From assembly GCA_963721335.1 (NCBI GenBank), contig CAVRIV010000004.1, positions 30,247-94,246 of the forward strand: a stretch of DNA of 64,000 nucleotides. Reading direction: 5' to 3'. The first letter of the stretch is position 1; each line of letters opens with the position of its first letter. The notes under the pieces were generated by a model. That model made no database searches, had not been told where the DNA came from, and worked only from the letters and a program-made list of their open reading frames with translations. This document shows, piece by piece, positions 34,114-41,383 of the stretch. This DNA is from CAVXDY01 sp963721335 (lineage in GTDB: Bacteria; Actinomycetota; Thermoleophilia; Miltoncostaeales; Miltoncostaeaceae). The translations under genes were made by a program, and so were the position numbers.

Positions 34114-34955
34114 ACCACCTTCTGCGGCCGCTGGCGCCGATCTCCGACGAGGCGTGGGAGCAGATCGAGAACGAGGCGCAGCGCGCTCTGCGCACGTTCC
34201 TCGCGGCGCGCCGGCTGGTCGACTTCTCCGGTCCCCACGGCTGGGAGCACTCGGCGCTCGGCCTCGGCCGGGTGGACCCCGTCGCGCCCGGCCCGGCGGC
34301 CGACGTGGAGAGCCGCCTGCGCCGCGTACTGCCCCTGGTGGAGCTGCGCACGCCGTTCCGGGTGGCGCGGGCCGAGCTGGACGCCGCCGACCGCGGCGCC
34401 CCGGACGCCGACTGGGACGTCGTGGTCGACGCCGCCCGCCGGGTTGCGCTCGCCGAGGACCGTCTGGTGTTCCAGGGTTTTCCCTCGGCCGCGGTGAAGG
34501 GCATGGTGGCCAGCTCGCCTCACCCCCCGGTCACCATCGGCGAGGACTACCAGCGCTACCCGAACCACGTCGCCCAGGCCGTCGAGACCCTTCGGCGCGC
34601 CGGTGTGGGCGGGCCATACGCCATCGCCCTCGGCCCGCGCTGCTACACCGGTGTGATCGAGTCCACCGAGCACGGCGGCTACCCGGTGCTCGAGCACCTG
34701 CGCCTGATCGCCGGGGGGCCGGTGGTGTGGGCGCCGGCCGTCGAGGGGGCCGTGGTGCTCAGCCAGCGGGGCGACGACTTCGAGCTCGTCGTGGGCCAGG
34801 ACCTGTCGATCGGCTACACCGATCACGATTCCGAGTCGGTGGGCCTGTACCTGGAGGAGAGCCTCACCTTCCGGGCCGCCAGCCCCGAGGCGGCGGTCTG
34901 GCTGGCCTACGCCGACCAGCTCCCGAAACCCCGCTCCCGCCGCCGCCAGACGTAG
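34110..34955 (+). CDS. encapsulin shell protein (family 1)
   Basis: HK97-fold protein that self-assembles into a proteinaceous iron-storage compartment; 281 residues. It begins MNHLLRPLAPISDEAWEQIENEAQRALRTFLAARRLVDF, the canonical encapsulin start, and contains VELRTPFRVARAELDAADRG, DRLVFQGF, YPNHVAQAVETLR, YAIALGPRCYTGVIE and VWAPAVEGAVVLSQRGGDFEL-like strands ending DLSIGYTDHDSESVGLYLEES. It is directly coupled to the upstream ferritin cargo, so it is an iron-loading EncFtn-type nanocompartment. Confidence 0.97.
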   Translation: MNHLLRPLAPISDEAWEQIENEAQRALRTFLAARRLVDFSGPHGWEHSALGLGRVDPVAPGPAADVESRLRRVLPLVELRTPFRVARAELDAADRGAPDADWDVVVDAARRVALAEDRLVFQGFPSAAVKGMVASSPHPPVTIGEDYQRYPNHVAQAVETLRRAGVGGPYAIALGPRCYTGVIESTEHGGYPVLEHLRLIAGGPVVWAPAVEGAVVLSQRGDDFELVVGQDLSIGYTDHDSESVGLYLEESLTFRAASPEAAVWLAYADQLPKPRSRRRQT

Positions 34956-34977
34956 GGCGCGCTAAGCTCTCGCCTCA

Positions 34978-35080
34978 CCGCAAGGGGAGTACCCCCAACG
35001 ACGTCATCGTCAGTACGGCCCGCGCGGCCCGGTGACGTCGGCCCCGCCCCGGCGGGGCGGGAGAGACCTTCGGCGCACGC
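34978..35080 (+). promoter_or_regulatory. yybP-ykoY (Mn2+-sensing) riboswitch
   Basis: The leader of the TerC gene contains the two invariant blocks of this class: AAGGGGAGTA (34982-34991) near the 5' end and GAGAGACCTT (35061-35070) near the 3' end, separated by GC-rich paired regions. The element ends about 30 bp before the ATG at 35111, where the ribosome binding site AAGGAG is located. In known cases Mn2+ binding turns on expression of Mn exporters, including TerC-family proteins. Confidence 0.85.
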
Positions 35081-35110
35081 CCGTCGTCCGCGTCGAAGGA
35101 GATCGTCCCC

Positions 35111-36055
35111 ATGGAGCCACCCCTCTGGGCATGGATCGCCCTCATCGTGGGCGTGCTGGTGTTCGCCGCGATCGACATGCTGGTCTTCGCCCGCGGCCAG
35201 CACGAGGTCCCGATCCGGACCGCCGCCCTCTGGAGCCTCGTCTGGATCACCCTCGGCCTGGGCTTCGCCGGCGTCCTCGGAGCCACCCAGGGCGGCCAGG
35301 CGGCCGGGGAGTACGTCTCGGGTTACCTGATCGAGTGGAGCCTCTCGATCGACAACCTGTTCGTCTTCGCCGTCATCTTCGCCTACTTCGCCGTGCCGAA
35401 GGAGGTGCAGCCCCGGGTGCTCCTGTTCGGCGTGCTGGGCGCGCTGGTGTTCCGGGGGATCTTCATCGCCATCGGCGCCGTGGCGCTCGGCGCCGCCCAC
35501 TGGGTGATCTACGTCTTCGGAGCCTTCCTCATCTTCACGTCCTACCGGCTGGCCCGCAGCGGCACCGCGGAGGTCGACCCGAGCAGGAACCGGCTCCTGC
35601 TGTTGGTGCGGCGCTTCGTCCCCAGCACCGATCACTACCGGGGGAACCGGGTGTTCGTGCGCGAGAGGGGCCGCCGGCTGGCGACCCCCGTCTTCGCCGT
35701 GCTGCTCGTTGTCGCCAGCACCGACGTGCTCTTCGCCATCGACTCGATCCCGGCCATCTTCGCGGTCACCGACGAGGCGTTCATCGTGCTCGCCGCGAAC
35801 TGCTTCGCGCTGATGGGGCTGCGCGCGGCCTACTTCGTCGTCGTCGGCGCGCTCGGGCGCTTCGAGTACCTGCACTACGGCCTGGCCGTCGTGCTCGGGG
35901 TCGTGGGGCTGAAGATGCTCACCAGCGAGATCTACGAGCCGCCGATCTGGCTGACCCTCGGCTCGGTGGTGGTGATCCTCGGCGTCTCGGTCCTGGCCTC
36001 GCTCTGGGCCACCCGGAAGAGGGGCTCGGCGCGGGGCGACCCGTTGATCGGCTAA
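35111..36055 (+). CDS. terC: TerC-family integral membrane protein (probable metal exporter)
   Basis: A 314-residue membrane protein with nine or so helices. The TerC signature occurs as EWSLSIDNLFVFAVIF and STDVLFAIDSIPAIFAVTDEAFIVLAANCFALMGLRA, each with buried Asp residues thought to handle metal. Members such as MeeF/MeeY export Mn2+, often to metallate secreted proteins. The leader carries a Mn2+ riboswitch, so it probably exports or distributes manganese. The ATG at 35111 has AAGGAG 8-10 bp upstream. Confidence 0.94.
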   Translation: MEPPLWAWIALIVGVLVFAAIDMLVFARGQHEVPIRTAALWSLVWITLGLGFAGVLGATQGGQAAGEYVSGYLIEWSLSIDNLFVFAVIFAYFAVPKEVQPRVLLFGVLGALVFRGIFIAIGAVALGAAHWVIYVFGAFLIFTSYRLARSGTAEVDPSRNRLLLLVRRFVPSTDHYRGNRVFVRERGRRLATPVFAVLLVVASTDVLFAIDSIPAIFAVTDEAFIVLAANCFALMGLRAAYFVVVGALGRFEYLHYGLAVVLGVVGLKMLTSEIYEPPIWLTLGSVVVILGVSVLASLWATRKRGSARGDPLIG

Positions 36056-36109
36056 CCAGGGGCAATTCCCGACCAGCGGCCAGGCGAGTCGCCGACGTAG
36101 GGCGGCGCG

Positions 36110-36156
36110 CGGGACTACCGGGCCCTGGTGCGCAGCAGCTGGAGCCAACGGTGCCG
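36110..36156 (-). pseudogene. 3' remnant of a second GH26-like gene
   Basis: On the minus strand this stretch reads RWLQLLRTRAR and a stop, closely matching the end of the GH26 gene at 38886 (DWLQPLRTRNL and stop). At the DNA level, 36124-36147 and 38895-38918 match at 22 of 24 bases and similarity continues through the stop codon. No upstream part of a GH26 gene follows, so this seems to be a leftover 3' end. Confidence 0.4.
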
Positions 36157-36194
36157 AGCTCGGGATACGATCGTGTCCCCGGCGGGAGCGGATC

Positions 36195-38165
36195 GTGGAG
36201 TTCGGGTCGATCGAGCACCTGGCGGTGCTCGGCGCCACCTTGGTGCTGTGCCTCGCGGCGGCGCTCGTGCCCCGCCGGCGGCCCGGCGACGCCTGGCTCG
36301 GAACCGCGCGCGCCCTCGCGGTGGTGCTGGTCGCGAACGAGATCGCGATCCGGATCGTGCTGCTCGCCGACGGCGACTGGAACTGGGGCAACGACCTGCC
36401 GCTCCAGCTCTCGGACGCCGCCCTGGTCGCCGCGGCGGTGGCCCTCTGGACGCCGCGCCCGCCCCGCCTGGCCTACGAGCTGACCTACTTCTGGGCCTTC
36501 AGCGCGACCCTGCAGGCGGTGCTCACGCCCGATCTGAAGCAGGGGCCCGACCACTACTTCTTCTGGGCGTTCTTCATCGCCCACTCCGGCGTGCTGATCG
36601 CGGCCTCCTACCTGAGCTGGGGACGGCGCCTGGCGCCCGAGCGGGGCGCGGTCAAACGGGTGCTCGTCGCGTCGCTCGCGTGGACCTGCGTCGCGGCGGT
36701 CGGCACCCTGGCGACCGGCGGCAACTACATGTTCCTGCGCGAGACGCCGGAGGGCGGGAGCCTCCTCGACCTCTTCGGGCCCTGGCCGTGGTACGTCCTG
36801 GGGGCGGGGGTGCTCGCCGTCCTGATGTTCCTCCTGCTGGCCCGGATCCGGCGCTCCGACCCGGCCGCCTGGTGGCGCGGTCTCGGCGAGATGTCGCCGA
36901 CAGGGCGGTCCGGGGTGGTGATGGCGTGGGCCCTCTACGACTTCGCCAACACGATCTTCAGCTTCGCGGTCGTGTCGTTCGCGATGAGCCTGTGGAGCAT
37001 CCGGTTCCTTGGCGAGGGGCCCGGGATCCTGTGGTTCACGGTGGCGGTGAGCGCCTCCGTGCTGCTGAGCGCGCTCGTGTCGCCGATCCTCGGCGCGATG
37101 AGCGACCGCGCCGGCCGGCGCAAGCCCTTCCTGGCGGCGTTCACCCTCGTGTCGGTGGCGGCCACAGCCGTCATCGGCTTCGTCGACATCGCCCTGGGTC
37201 TGCTGCTCTTCGGGGTGGCCAACTTCGCCTTCCAGGCCTCCCTCATCTACTACGACGCGCTGCTCTCGGCGATTGCCCGGCCCGAGGCGCGCGGGCGGCT
37301 CTCGGGTCTCGGGGGCGCCCTCGGCTACGCCGGGGTGCTCGTCGCCGGGATCCTCTTCCAGCTCACCACCGACGACGACGGCCGGGTCACGGCGGCGAGC
37401 TTCCTGCTGGTGGCGGTGCTCTTCGGGGCCGTCGCCGCGCCGGCGCTGGTCGCGATCCGCGAGCCGGGCGGCAGCGTCCGCGAGGCGTCGGTGGCCGAGG
37501 CGCGCCATCCGTGGCGGCGGCTGCTGCTGGCCTTCCGCGGCGCCCGCGACGAACCCGGCCTCCTGCGCTTCGTGATCGCCCGCTTCTTCTACGGCGATCC
37601 CGTGAACACGGCCATCGCCGTCATGAGCGCGTTCGCGGTCGCCGCCGTGGGCTTCAGCGAGGGACAGGCGCTCAACGTGCTGCTCGTCCTCGTCGTCGTC
37701 GCGGTCGCGGCCTCGTTCGCCTGGGGACGTCTCTGCGACCGCCTCGGCGCGGTCGCCACCCTGCTGATCGTGCTCGGTTTCTGGGCGGTGGGGCTGGCCC
37801 TGCTCGCCGGCTTCCTGGCGCCGGTGCCGTTCCTCGTCGCCGGCGCCATCCTGGGGGCCGGTGTCGGTGGGATGCAGGTGGTGGAGCGGGTGGTGCTGAC
37901 CCGCCTCGCCCGGCCCGAGCGGCTCGCCGAGATGTTCGGCGTCTACGGGCTCGCGGGGAGGGCGAGCGCCGTGGTGGGCCCCGTCGCCTACGGCGCCATC
38001 GTGGCGGGTCTGGTGGAGTCCCTCGGGCGCGGCGCCTACCAGATCGCGATCGTGACCCTGATGGTGCCCCTCGCCGTGGGCTACGCGCTCGCCTGGCGGC
38101 TGCCGCGGCCCCGGCCGGTCCCGGCGGTCGGGCCTGCCGCGGCGGCGGGCGTCCCCGCGCGATGA
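36195..38165 (+). CDS. fusion of YwaF-like membrane domain and UMF1-type MFS transporter
   Basis: A 656-residue membrane protein. Residues 1 to about 225 match the TIGR02206/YwaF family (LPLQLSDAALVAAAVAL; LTYFWAFSATLQAVLTPDL; FFWAFFIAHSGVLI), six or seven helices. After a short link at EMSPTGRSG, the rest is a 12-helix UMF1/Atg22-like major facilitator (VVMAWALYDFANTIFSFAVVS; SPILGAMSDRAGRRKPFLAAF; FYGDPVNTAIAVMSAF). No stop separates them, and an internal ATG near 36891 has only a poor ribosome binding site, so a true fusion is likely. The stop overlaps the next ATG (ATGA). Confidence 0.85.
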   Translation: MEFGSIEHLAVLGATLVLCLAAALVPRRRPGDAWLGTARALAVVLVANEIAIRIVLLADGDWNWGNDLPLQLSDAALVAAAVALWTPRPPRLAYELTYFWAFSATLQAVLTPDLKQGPDHYFFWAFFIAHSGVLIAASYLSWGRRLAPERGAVKRVLVASLAWTCVAAVGTLATGGNYMFLRETPEGGSLLDLFGPWPWYVLGAGVLAVLMFLLLARIRRSDPAAWWRGLGEMSPTGRSGVVMAWALYDFANTIFSFAVVSFAMSLWSIRFLGEGPGILWFTVAVSASVLLSALVSPILGAMSDRAGRRKPFLAAFTLVSVAATAVIGFVDIALGLLLFGVANFAFQASLIYYDALLSAIARPEARGRLSGLGGALGYAGVLVAGILFQLTTDDDGRVTAASFLLVAVLFGAVAAPALVAIREPGGSVREASVAEARHPWRRLLLAFRGARDEPGLLRFVIARFFYGDPVNTAIAVMSAFAVAAVGFSEGQALNVLLVLVVVAVAASFAWGRLCDRLGAVATLLIVLGFWAVGLALLAGFLAPVPFLVAGAILGAGVGGMQVVERVVLTRLARPERLAEMFGVYGLAGRASAVVGPVAYGAIVAGLVESLGRGAYQIAIVTLMVPLAVGYALAWRLPRPRPVPAVGPAAAAGVPAR

Positions 38166-38867
38166 CCGGTCGACGCCGGCGCATCCTGCGCGCGGGGCTG
38201 CTCGCGGGGGCCACGCTGGTGGCCGCCAGCGCCCTCTGGGCGGTGCTGCAGGCGGTCGCGGGGACCACCCGCGAGGACCGGGTGCGGCTGGCCGGGAACC
38301 CGACGACCGTTTTCCTCGAGGTGGACCAGGGCGATCTCGACGTGCGCGCCGCTGGCCGCGGGATGGTCGAGGCCGTCGCCCGGGAGCGGAGCTTCCTGGT
38401 GGGCATCGGCGGCGAGGCGGAGATCGAGGGCGACGAGGCGCGCCTTCGATGGGCGTGCCGGCTGTGGACGTCGTGTCGGGTCGACGTGCGCGCGCGGGTG
38501 CCCGAGGACGTGGCGCTCGAGGCCCGCACGGGATTCGGCGACGTGGGGGTGGAGGGGCGGGTGGGCGACGTCGAGCTGCGGACCCGCTCCGGCGACATCG
38601 ACGCCCGCGCTCTCGCAGGCCGCCGGGCACGGGTCGAGGCCCGTCAGGGCGACGTGTTCCTGGCGTTCACGGATGTGCCCTCGGACGTGACGGTGGAGCG
38701 TCTCGTCCGGCGATGTCGAGGTGGTCGTGCCGGCCGGCGCCTACCGCCTCGACGCGACGACCCGCAGCGGCGACGTCCACGTGAGCGGCGTGCGCGACGA
38801 TCCCCGGGCCACGCGATCGATCACGGTGGACGTCACCGCAGGCGACATCGTCGTGCGGGGAGCCTGA
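38162..38867 (+). pseudogene. membrane-anchored DUF4097 (adhesin-like) protein, one +1 shift
   Basis: A single N-terminal anchor (AGLLAGATLVAASALWAVL) is followed by a right-handed beta-helix typical of DUF4097/DUF4098 proteins: ALEARTGFGDVGVEGRVGDVELRTRSGDIDAR, and after the shift SGDVEVVVPAGAY and TRSGDVHVSG, ending in GDIVVRGA. One extra base near 38705 shifts the frame; removing it yields 234 residues. It overlaps the transporter gene by 4 bp and may act with it. Function is unknown. Confidence 0.75.
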
Positions 38868-38885
38868 CGAGGCGGCGCAGCGGGG

Positions 38886-40004
38886 CTACAGGTTCCTGGT
38901 GCGCAACGGCTGGAGCCAGTCGCGTCCCAGCGCCCCCGGCTGGGCGATGGCGCGGACGGTGGGGCCCCGCAGGCGGAAGTCGAGCCCGCCGCCGTCGATG
39001 TCGTCGTAGAAGACCACCGCGCGCAGCAGGGGATAGCTCGTGCGCAGGGTCGCGAGCGTCTCCCCGATCCAGGCGTACGGGTCGCCCCCGGAGCCGGTCG
39101 TGCCGATCTCGGAGATCATGATCGGCTTGCCGAAGGTGGACAGCGCCGAGTAGGTCCCGCCGAAGAGGCTGTCGCCGGCCCGCCACGAGCTCCAGCTGTA
39201 GGCCTCGCCCCAGTTGAAGCCGCTGGTCGAGACCCAGTCCACCCAGCGCGGGCCGGGGTAGTACTCGGCGATGTCGTCGTTCTCGCCCGGGCGTCCCTCG
39301 AGGTTGTTGATGGACCAGACCCAGCTCACGTTGTCCGCGCCGGCGGCGTCGAAGATGCGATGCACGTGGCGCCAGGCCTTCACGTAGAGGTCGGGGGTGT
39401 TGCCGTTCACGTGGACGCCCCACGGATACCAGGTGCCGTTCATCTCGTGAGCCAGGCGCAGGAGCACGGGCTGCCCGTAGGCCGCCACGGTGCGGGCGTA
39501 GTTGCGGAGGTAGCCGTCGTGGGCGCCGTTGACGATCCGCTGGAGGCTGATCTCGGGCTGGAGCGCCGTGTGGATCTCACCCTGGGGGGCCGACCAGGGC
39601 TCCCAGGTGACCATCGGCACGGCTCCCTGGCGGAAGACGCGCAGGGCCCAATCCGTGCGGAAGCGCTGCTCGCCGCTCAGCCACTGCTGGTACCAGTTCA
39701 CGATCCGCGGGCGGGCGCCGTGCGTGCGGCTCCAGCTCGCGATCGTCGATTCCCCGCTGGCGAGGGAGTAGTTGGAGACCCCGAGATAGATCCCGTGCCG
39801 GGGCGGCAGCACGTGCCGGCGCGGCTCGGCCTCCGCCTCGGCGGCTGCCCGCTCCTCGGCGGGCGAGGGGGTCTGCGCCGCGGCGGTCGAGGGCGGGCCC
39901 GCCTCGTCCCGGTTCAGGAAAAACGGCAGCGAGATGATGGCGAGCGCCGCCACGGCGGCGACGACGCCGATCAGGAGGCGGCGGGGGGTCATCCTGAGGG
40001 CCAT
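38886..40004 (-). CDS. GH26 beta-mannanase-like glycoside hydrolase, membrane-anchored
   Basis: Endo-acting glycosidase of 372 residues. An N-terminal signal-anchor (LLIGVVAAVAALAIISLPFF) and an Ala/Glu linker precede the TIM barrel. Family motifs are YLGVSNYSLASG, WEPWSAPQG, LRLAHEMNGTWYPWG (acid/base Glu) and KPIMISEIGTTG (nucleophile Glu). GH26 includes mannanases and enzymes acting on mixed-linkage or capsular glycans. ATG 40004 has GGAG 5 bp upstream. It adjoins the divergent GH6/GlxA/CslA block, so its substrate may be the polymer made there. Confidence 0.9.
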   Translation of the reverse strand: MALRMTPRRLLIGVVAAVAALAIISLPFFLNRDEAGPPSTAAAQTPSPAEERAAAEAEAEPRRHVLPPRHGIYLGVSNYSLASGESTIASWSRTHGARPRIVNWYQQWLSGEQRFRTDWALRVFRQGAVPMVTWEPWSAPQGEIHTALQPEISLQRIVNGAHDGYLRNYARTVAAYGQPVLLRLAHEMNGTWYPWGVHVNGNTPDLYVKAWRHVHRIFDAAGADNVSWVWSINNLEGRPGENDDIAEYYPGPRWVDWVSTSGFNWGEAYSWSSWRAGDSLFGGTYSALSTFGKPIMISEIGTTGSGGDPYAWIGETLATLRTSYPLLRAVVFYDDIDGGGLDFRLRGPTVRAIAQPGALGRDWLQPLRTRNL

Positions 40005-40132
40005 CGGCACTCCGGCGAGGCGGCTTGAATCCCTCCTTCGATGTGCCGTTGACGCCGGGTGTGATGATTTCGTAGGGTTCAGCCCGCCCGCCGCGGTGCC
40101 GATGACTGGCTCACGTGGCTCACCGTGTCCTC

Positions 40133-41302
40133 ATGCCTCACATCCCGCGCCCACACACGCGCGCCCTGGGTCTTTCCATGGTCGTGCTCGCCGCCGTCGT
40201 GCTCGCGGCCGTTCCGGCGTCAGCGCGCACCACGAGCGCCCCGGTGAAGGCGAGCGAGACGGGATCCCTGGGTCCGGCGCAGACCACGGTGGCCGGGGTG
40301 ACGGCCGCGGTGTCCCGGATCGCGGCGGTTCCCCGGGCGACGAAGAAGGCTCGCGTCGCCCTCGCCCGGGCTCGTGCCCGCGCTCGCGCTCGCGCTCGCG
40401 CTCGTGCCCTCGTCATCCGCTCCACCAACCCGTTCGCCGCCCTTCCCCAGTATGTGGACCCGCGCACCCCGGCCCGCGCACAGGCGCGGGCGTGGCGCGA
40501 CTCGCAGCCCGCCGAGGCCGCCCTGATCGACCAGATCGCGAGCCAGCCGCAGGGCCTCTGGCTGGGGGACTGGATCCCGGACGTCCGCGCGGCGGCTGCC
40601 GCGCGAGTCTCCGCCGCCCGCGCCGCCGGCGCTCTCCCGTTGCTCGTGGCCTACAACATCCCGAACCGGGACTGCGGGCTGCACAGCGGTGGCGGCGCGT
40701 CCGACGCCGCCGCCTACCAGCGGTGGATCGACGCGCTGGCGCGGGGCCTCGGCGCCGGCCCGGCCGCCGTGATCCTGGAGCCCGACGCCCTGGCCGCCAA
40801 CTGCCTGGACCTCGTCACGCAGCGGGAGCGCCTGGCCCTTCTGAACGGCGCGGTCGAGCGGCTCACGGCGCAGCCTGGAATCGCCGTCTACATCGACGCC
40901 GGCAACCCCACCTGGGTCCCCGCGGCCGTGATCGCCCGGCGCCTGCGCGCGGCGGGCGTCGCCCGGGCCCGCGGCTTCGCGATCAACGTCGCGAGCTTCT
41001 CCACCACGCCCGCCAGCCGTGCCTACGGACGCGCCGTCTCGCGCCGTGTCGGCGGGGCGCCGTTCGTCATCGACACCGGTCGCAACGGCGCCGGCCCGCC
41101 GGCGGGCGAGGACTGGTGCAACCCGTCGGGCCGCGCGCTCGGTGACCGGCCGACGGCCGACACGGGCGACCGCCTGGTGGACGCCCTGCTGTGGGTCAAG
41201 CGCCCCGGCGAGTCGGACGGCACCTGCAACGGCGGGCCTCCCGCCGGTGAGTGGTGGCCCGACTACGCGCTGGGCCTTGTCGGGGCGGCAAAGGTCTCGT
41301 AA
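40133..41302 (+). CDS. GH6 cellulase-like hydrolase (CslZ-type)
   Basis: Secreted beta-1,4-glucanase of about 389 residues. It has a signal peptide (LGLSMVVLAAVVLAAVPASA), an unusual Ala-Arg repeat linker (about 40361-40411) and a GH6 barrel with LWLGDWIPDV, AYNIPNRDCGLHSGGG (catalytic Asp), AAVILEPDALA (acid Asp), YIDAGNPTWVP, GFAINVASF and GEDWCNPSGRALG/VKRPGESDGTC. In Streptomyces a GH6 enzyme (CslZ) is encoded with cslA and glxA and trims the nascent glucan; the same order here supports that role. GTG 40115 is an alternative start; neither has a clear ribosome binding site. Confidence 0.9.
   Translation: MPHIPRPHTRALGLSMVVLAAVVLAAVPASARTTSAPVKASETGSLGPAQTTVAGVTAAVSRIAAVPRATKKARVALARARARARARARARALVIRSTNPFAALPQYVDPRTPARAQARAWRDSQPAEAALIDQIASQPQGLWLGDWIPDVRAAAAARVSAARAAGALPLLVAYNIPNRDCGLHSGGGASDAAAYQRWIDALARGLGAGPAAVILEPDALAANCLDLVTQRERLALLNGAVERLTAQPGIAVYIDAGNPTWVPAAVIARRLRAAGVARARGFAINVASFSTTPASRAYGRAVSRRVGGAPFVIDTGRNGAGPPAGEDWCNPSGRALGDRPTADTGDRLVDALLWVKRPGESDGTCNGGPPAGEWWPDYALGLVGAAKVS
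40361..40411 (+). repeat. in-frame hexanucleotide repeat encoding Ala-Arg linker
   Basis: GCTCGC/GCTCGT/GCCCGG units repeat about eight times, encoding alternating Ala-Arg between the GH6 signal region and the catalytic domain. Such a tract can vary in copy number by slippage without breaking the frame, since units are multiples of three. Confidence 0.8.
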
Positions 41303-41383
41303 GAGCGGATCCGCGCACCAAAGCTCCGGACGCCCCGGGCGCCTGCCGATAGCAGGGGCGAGGCAATCGGTCCGGGAGGGTGC

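Noticed and set aside
40330..40420. Possible CRISPR or satellite repeat in the GCTCGC tract
   Set aside because: The units are in frame within the GH6 gene, six bases long and contiguous, with no spacers.
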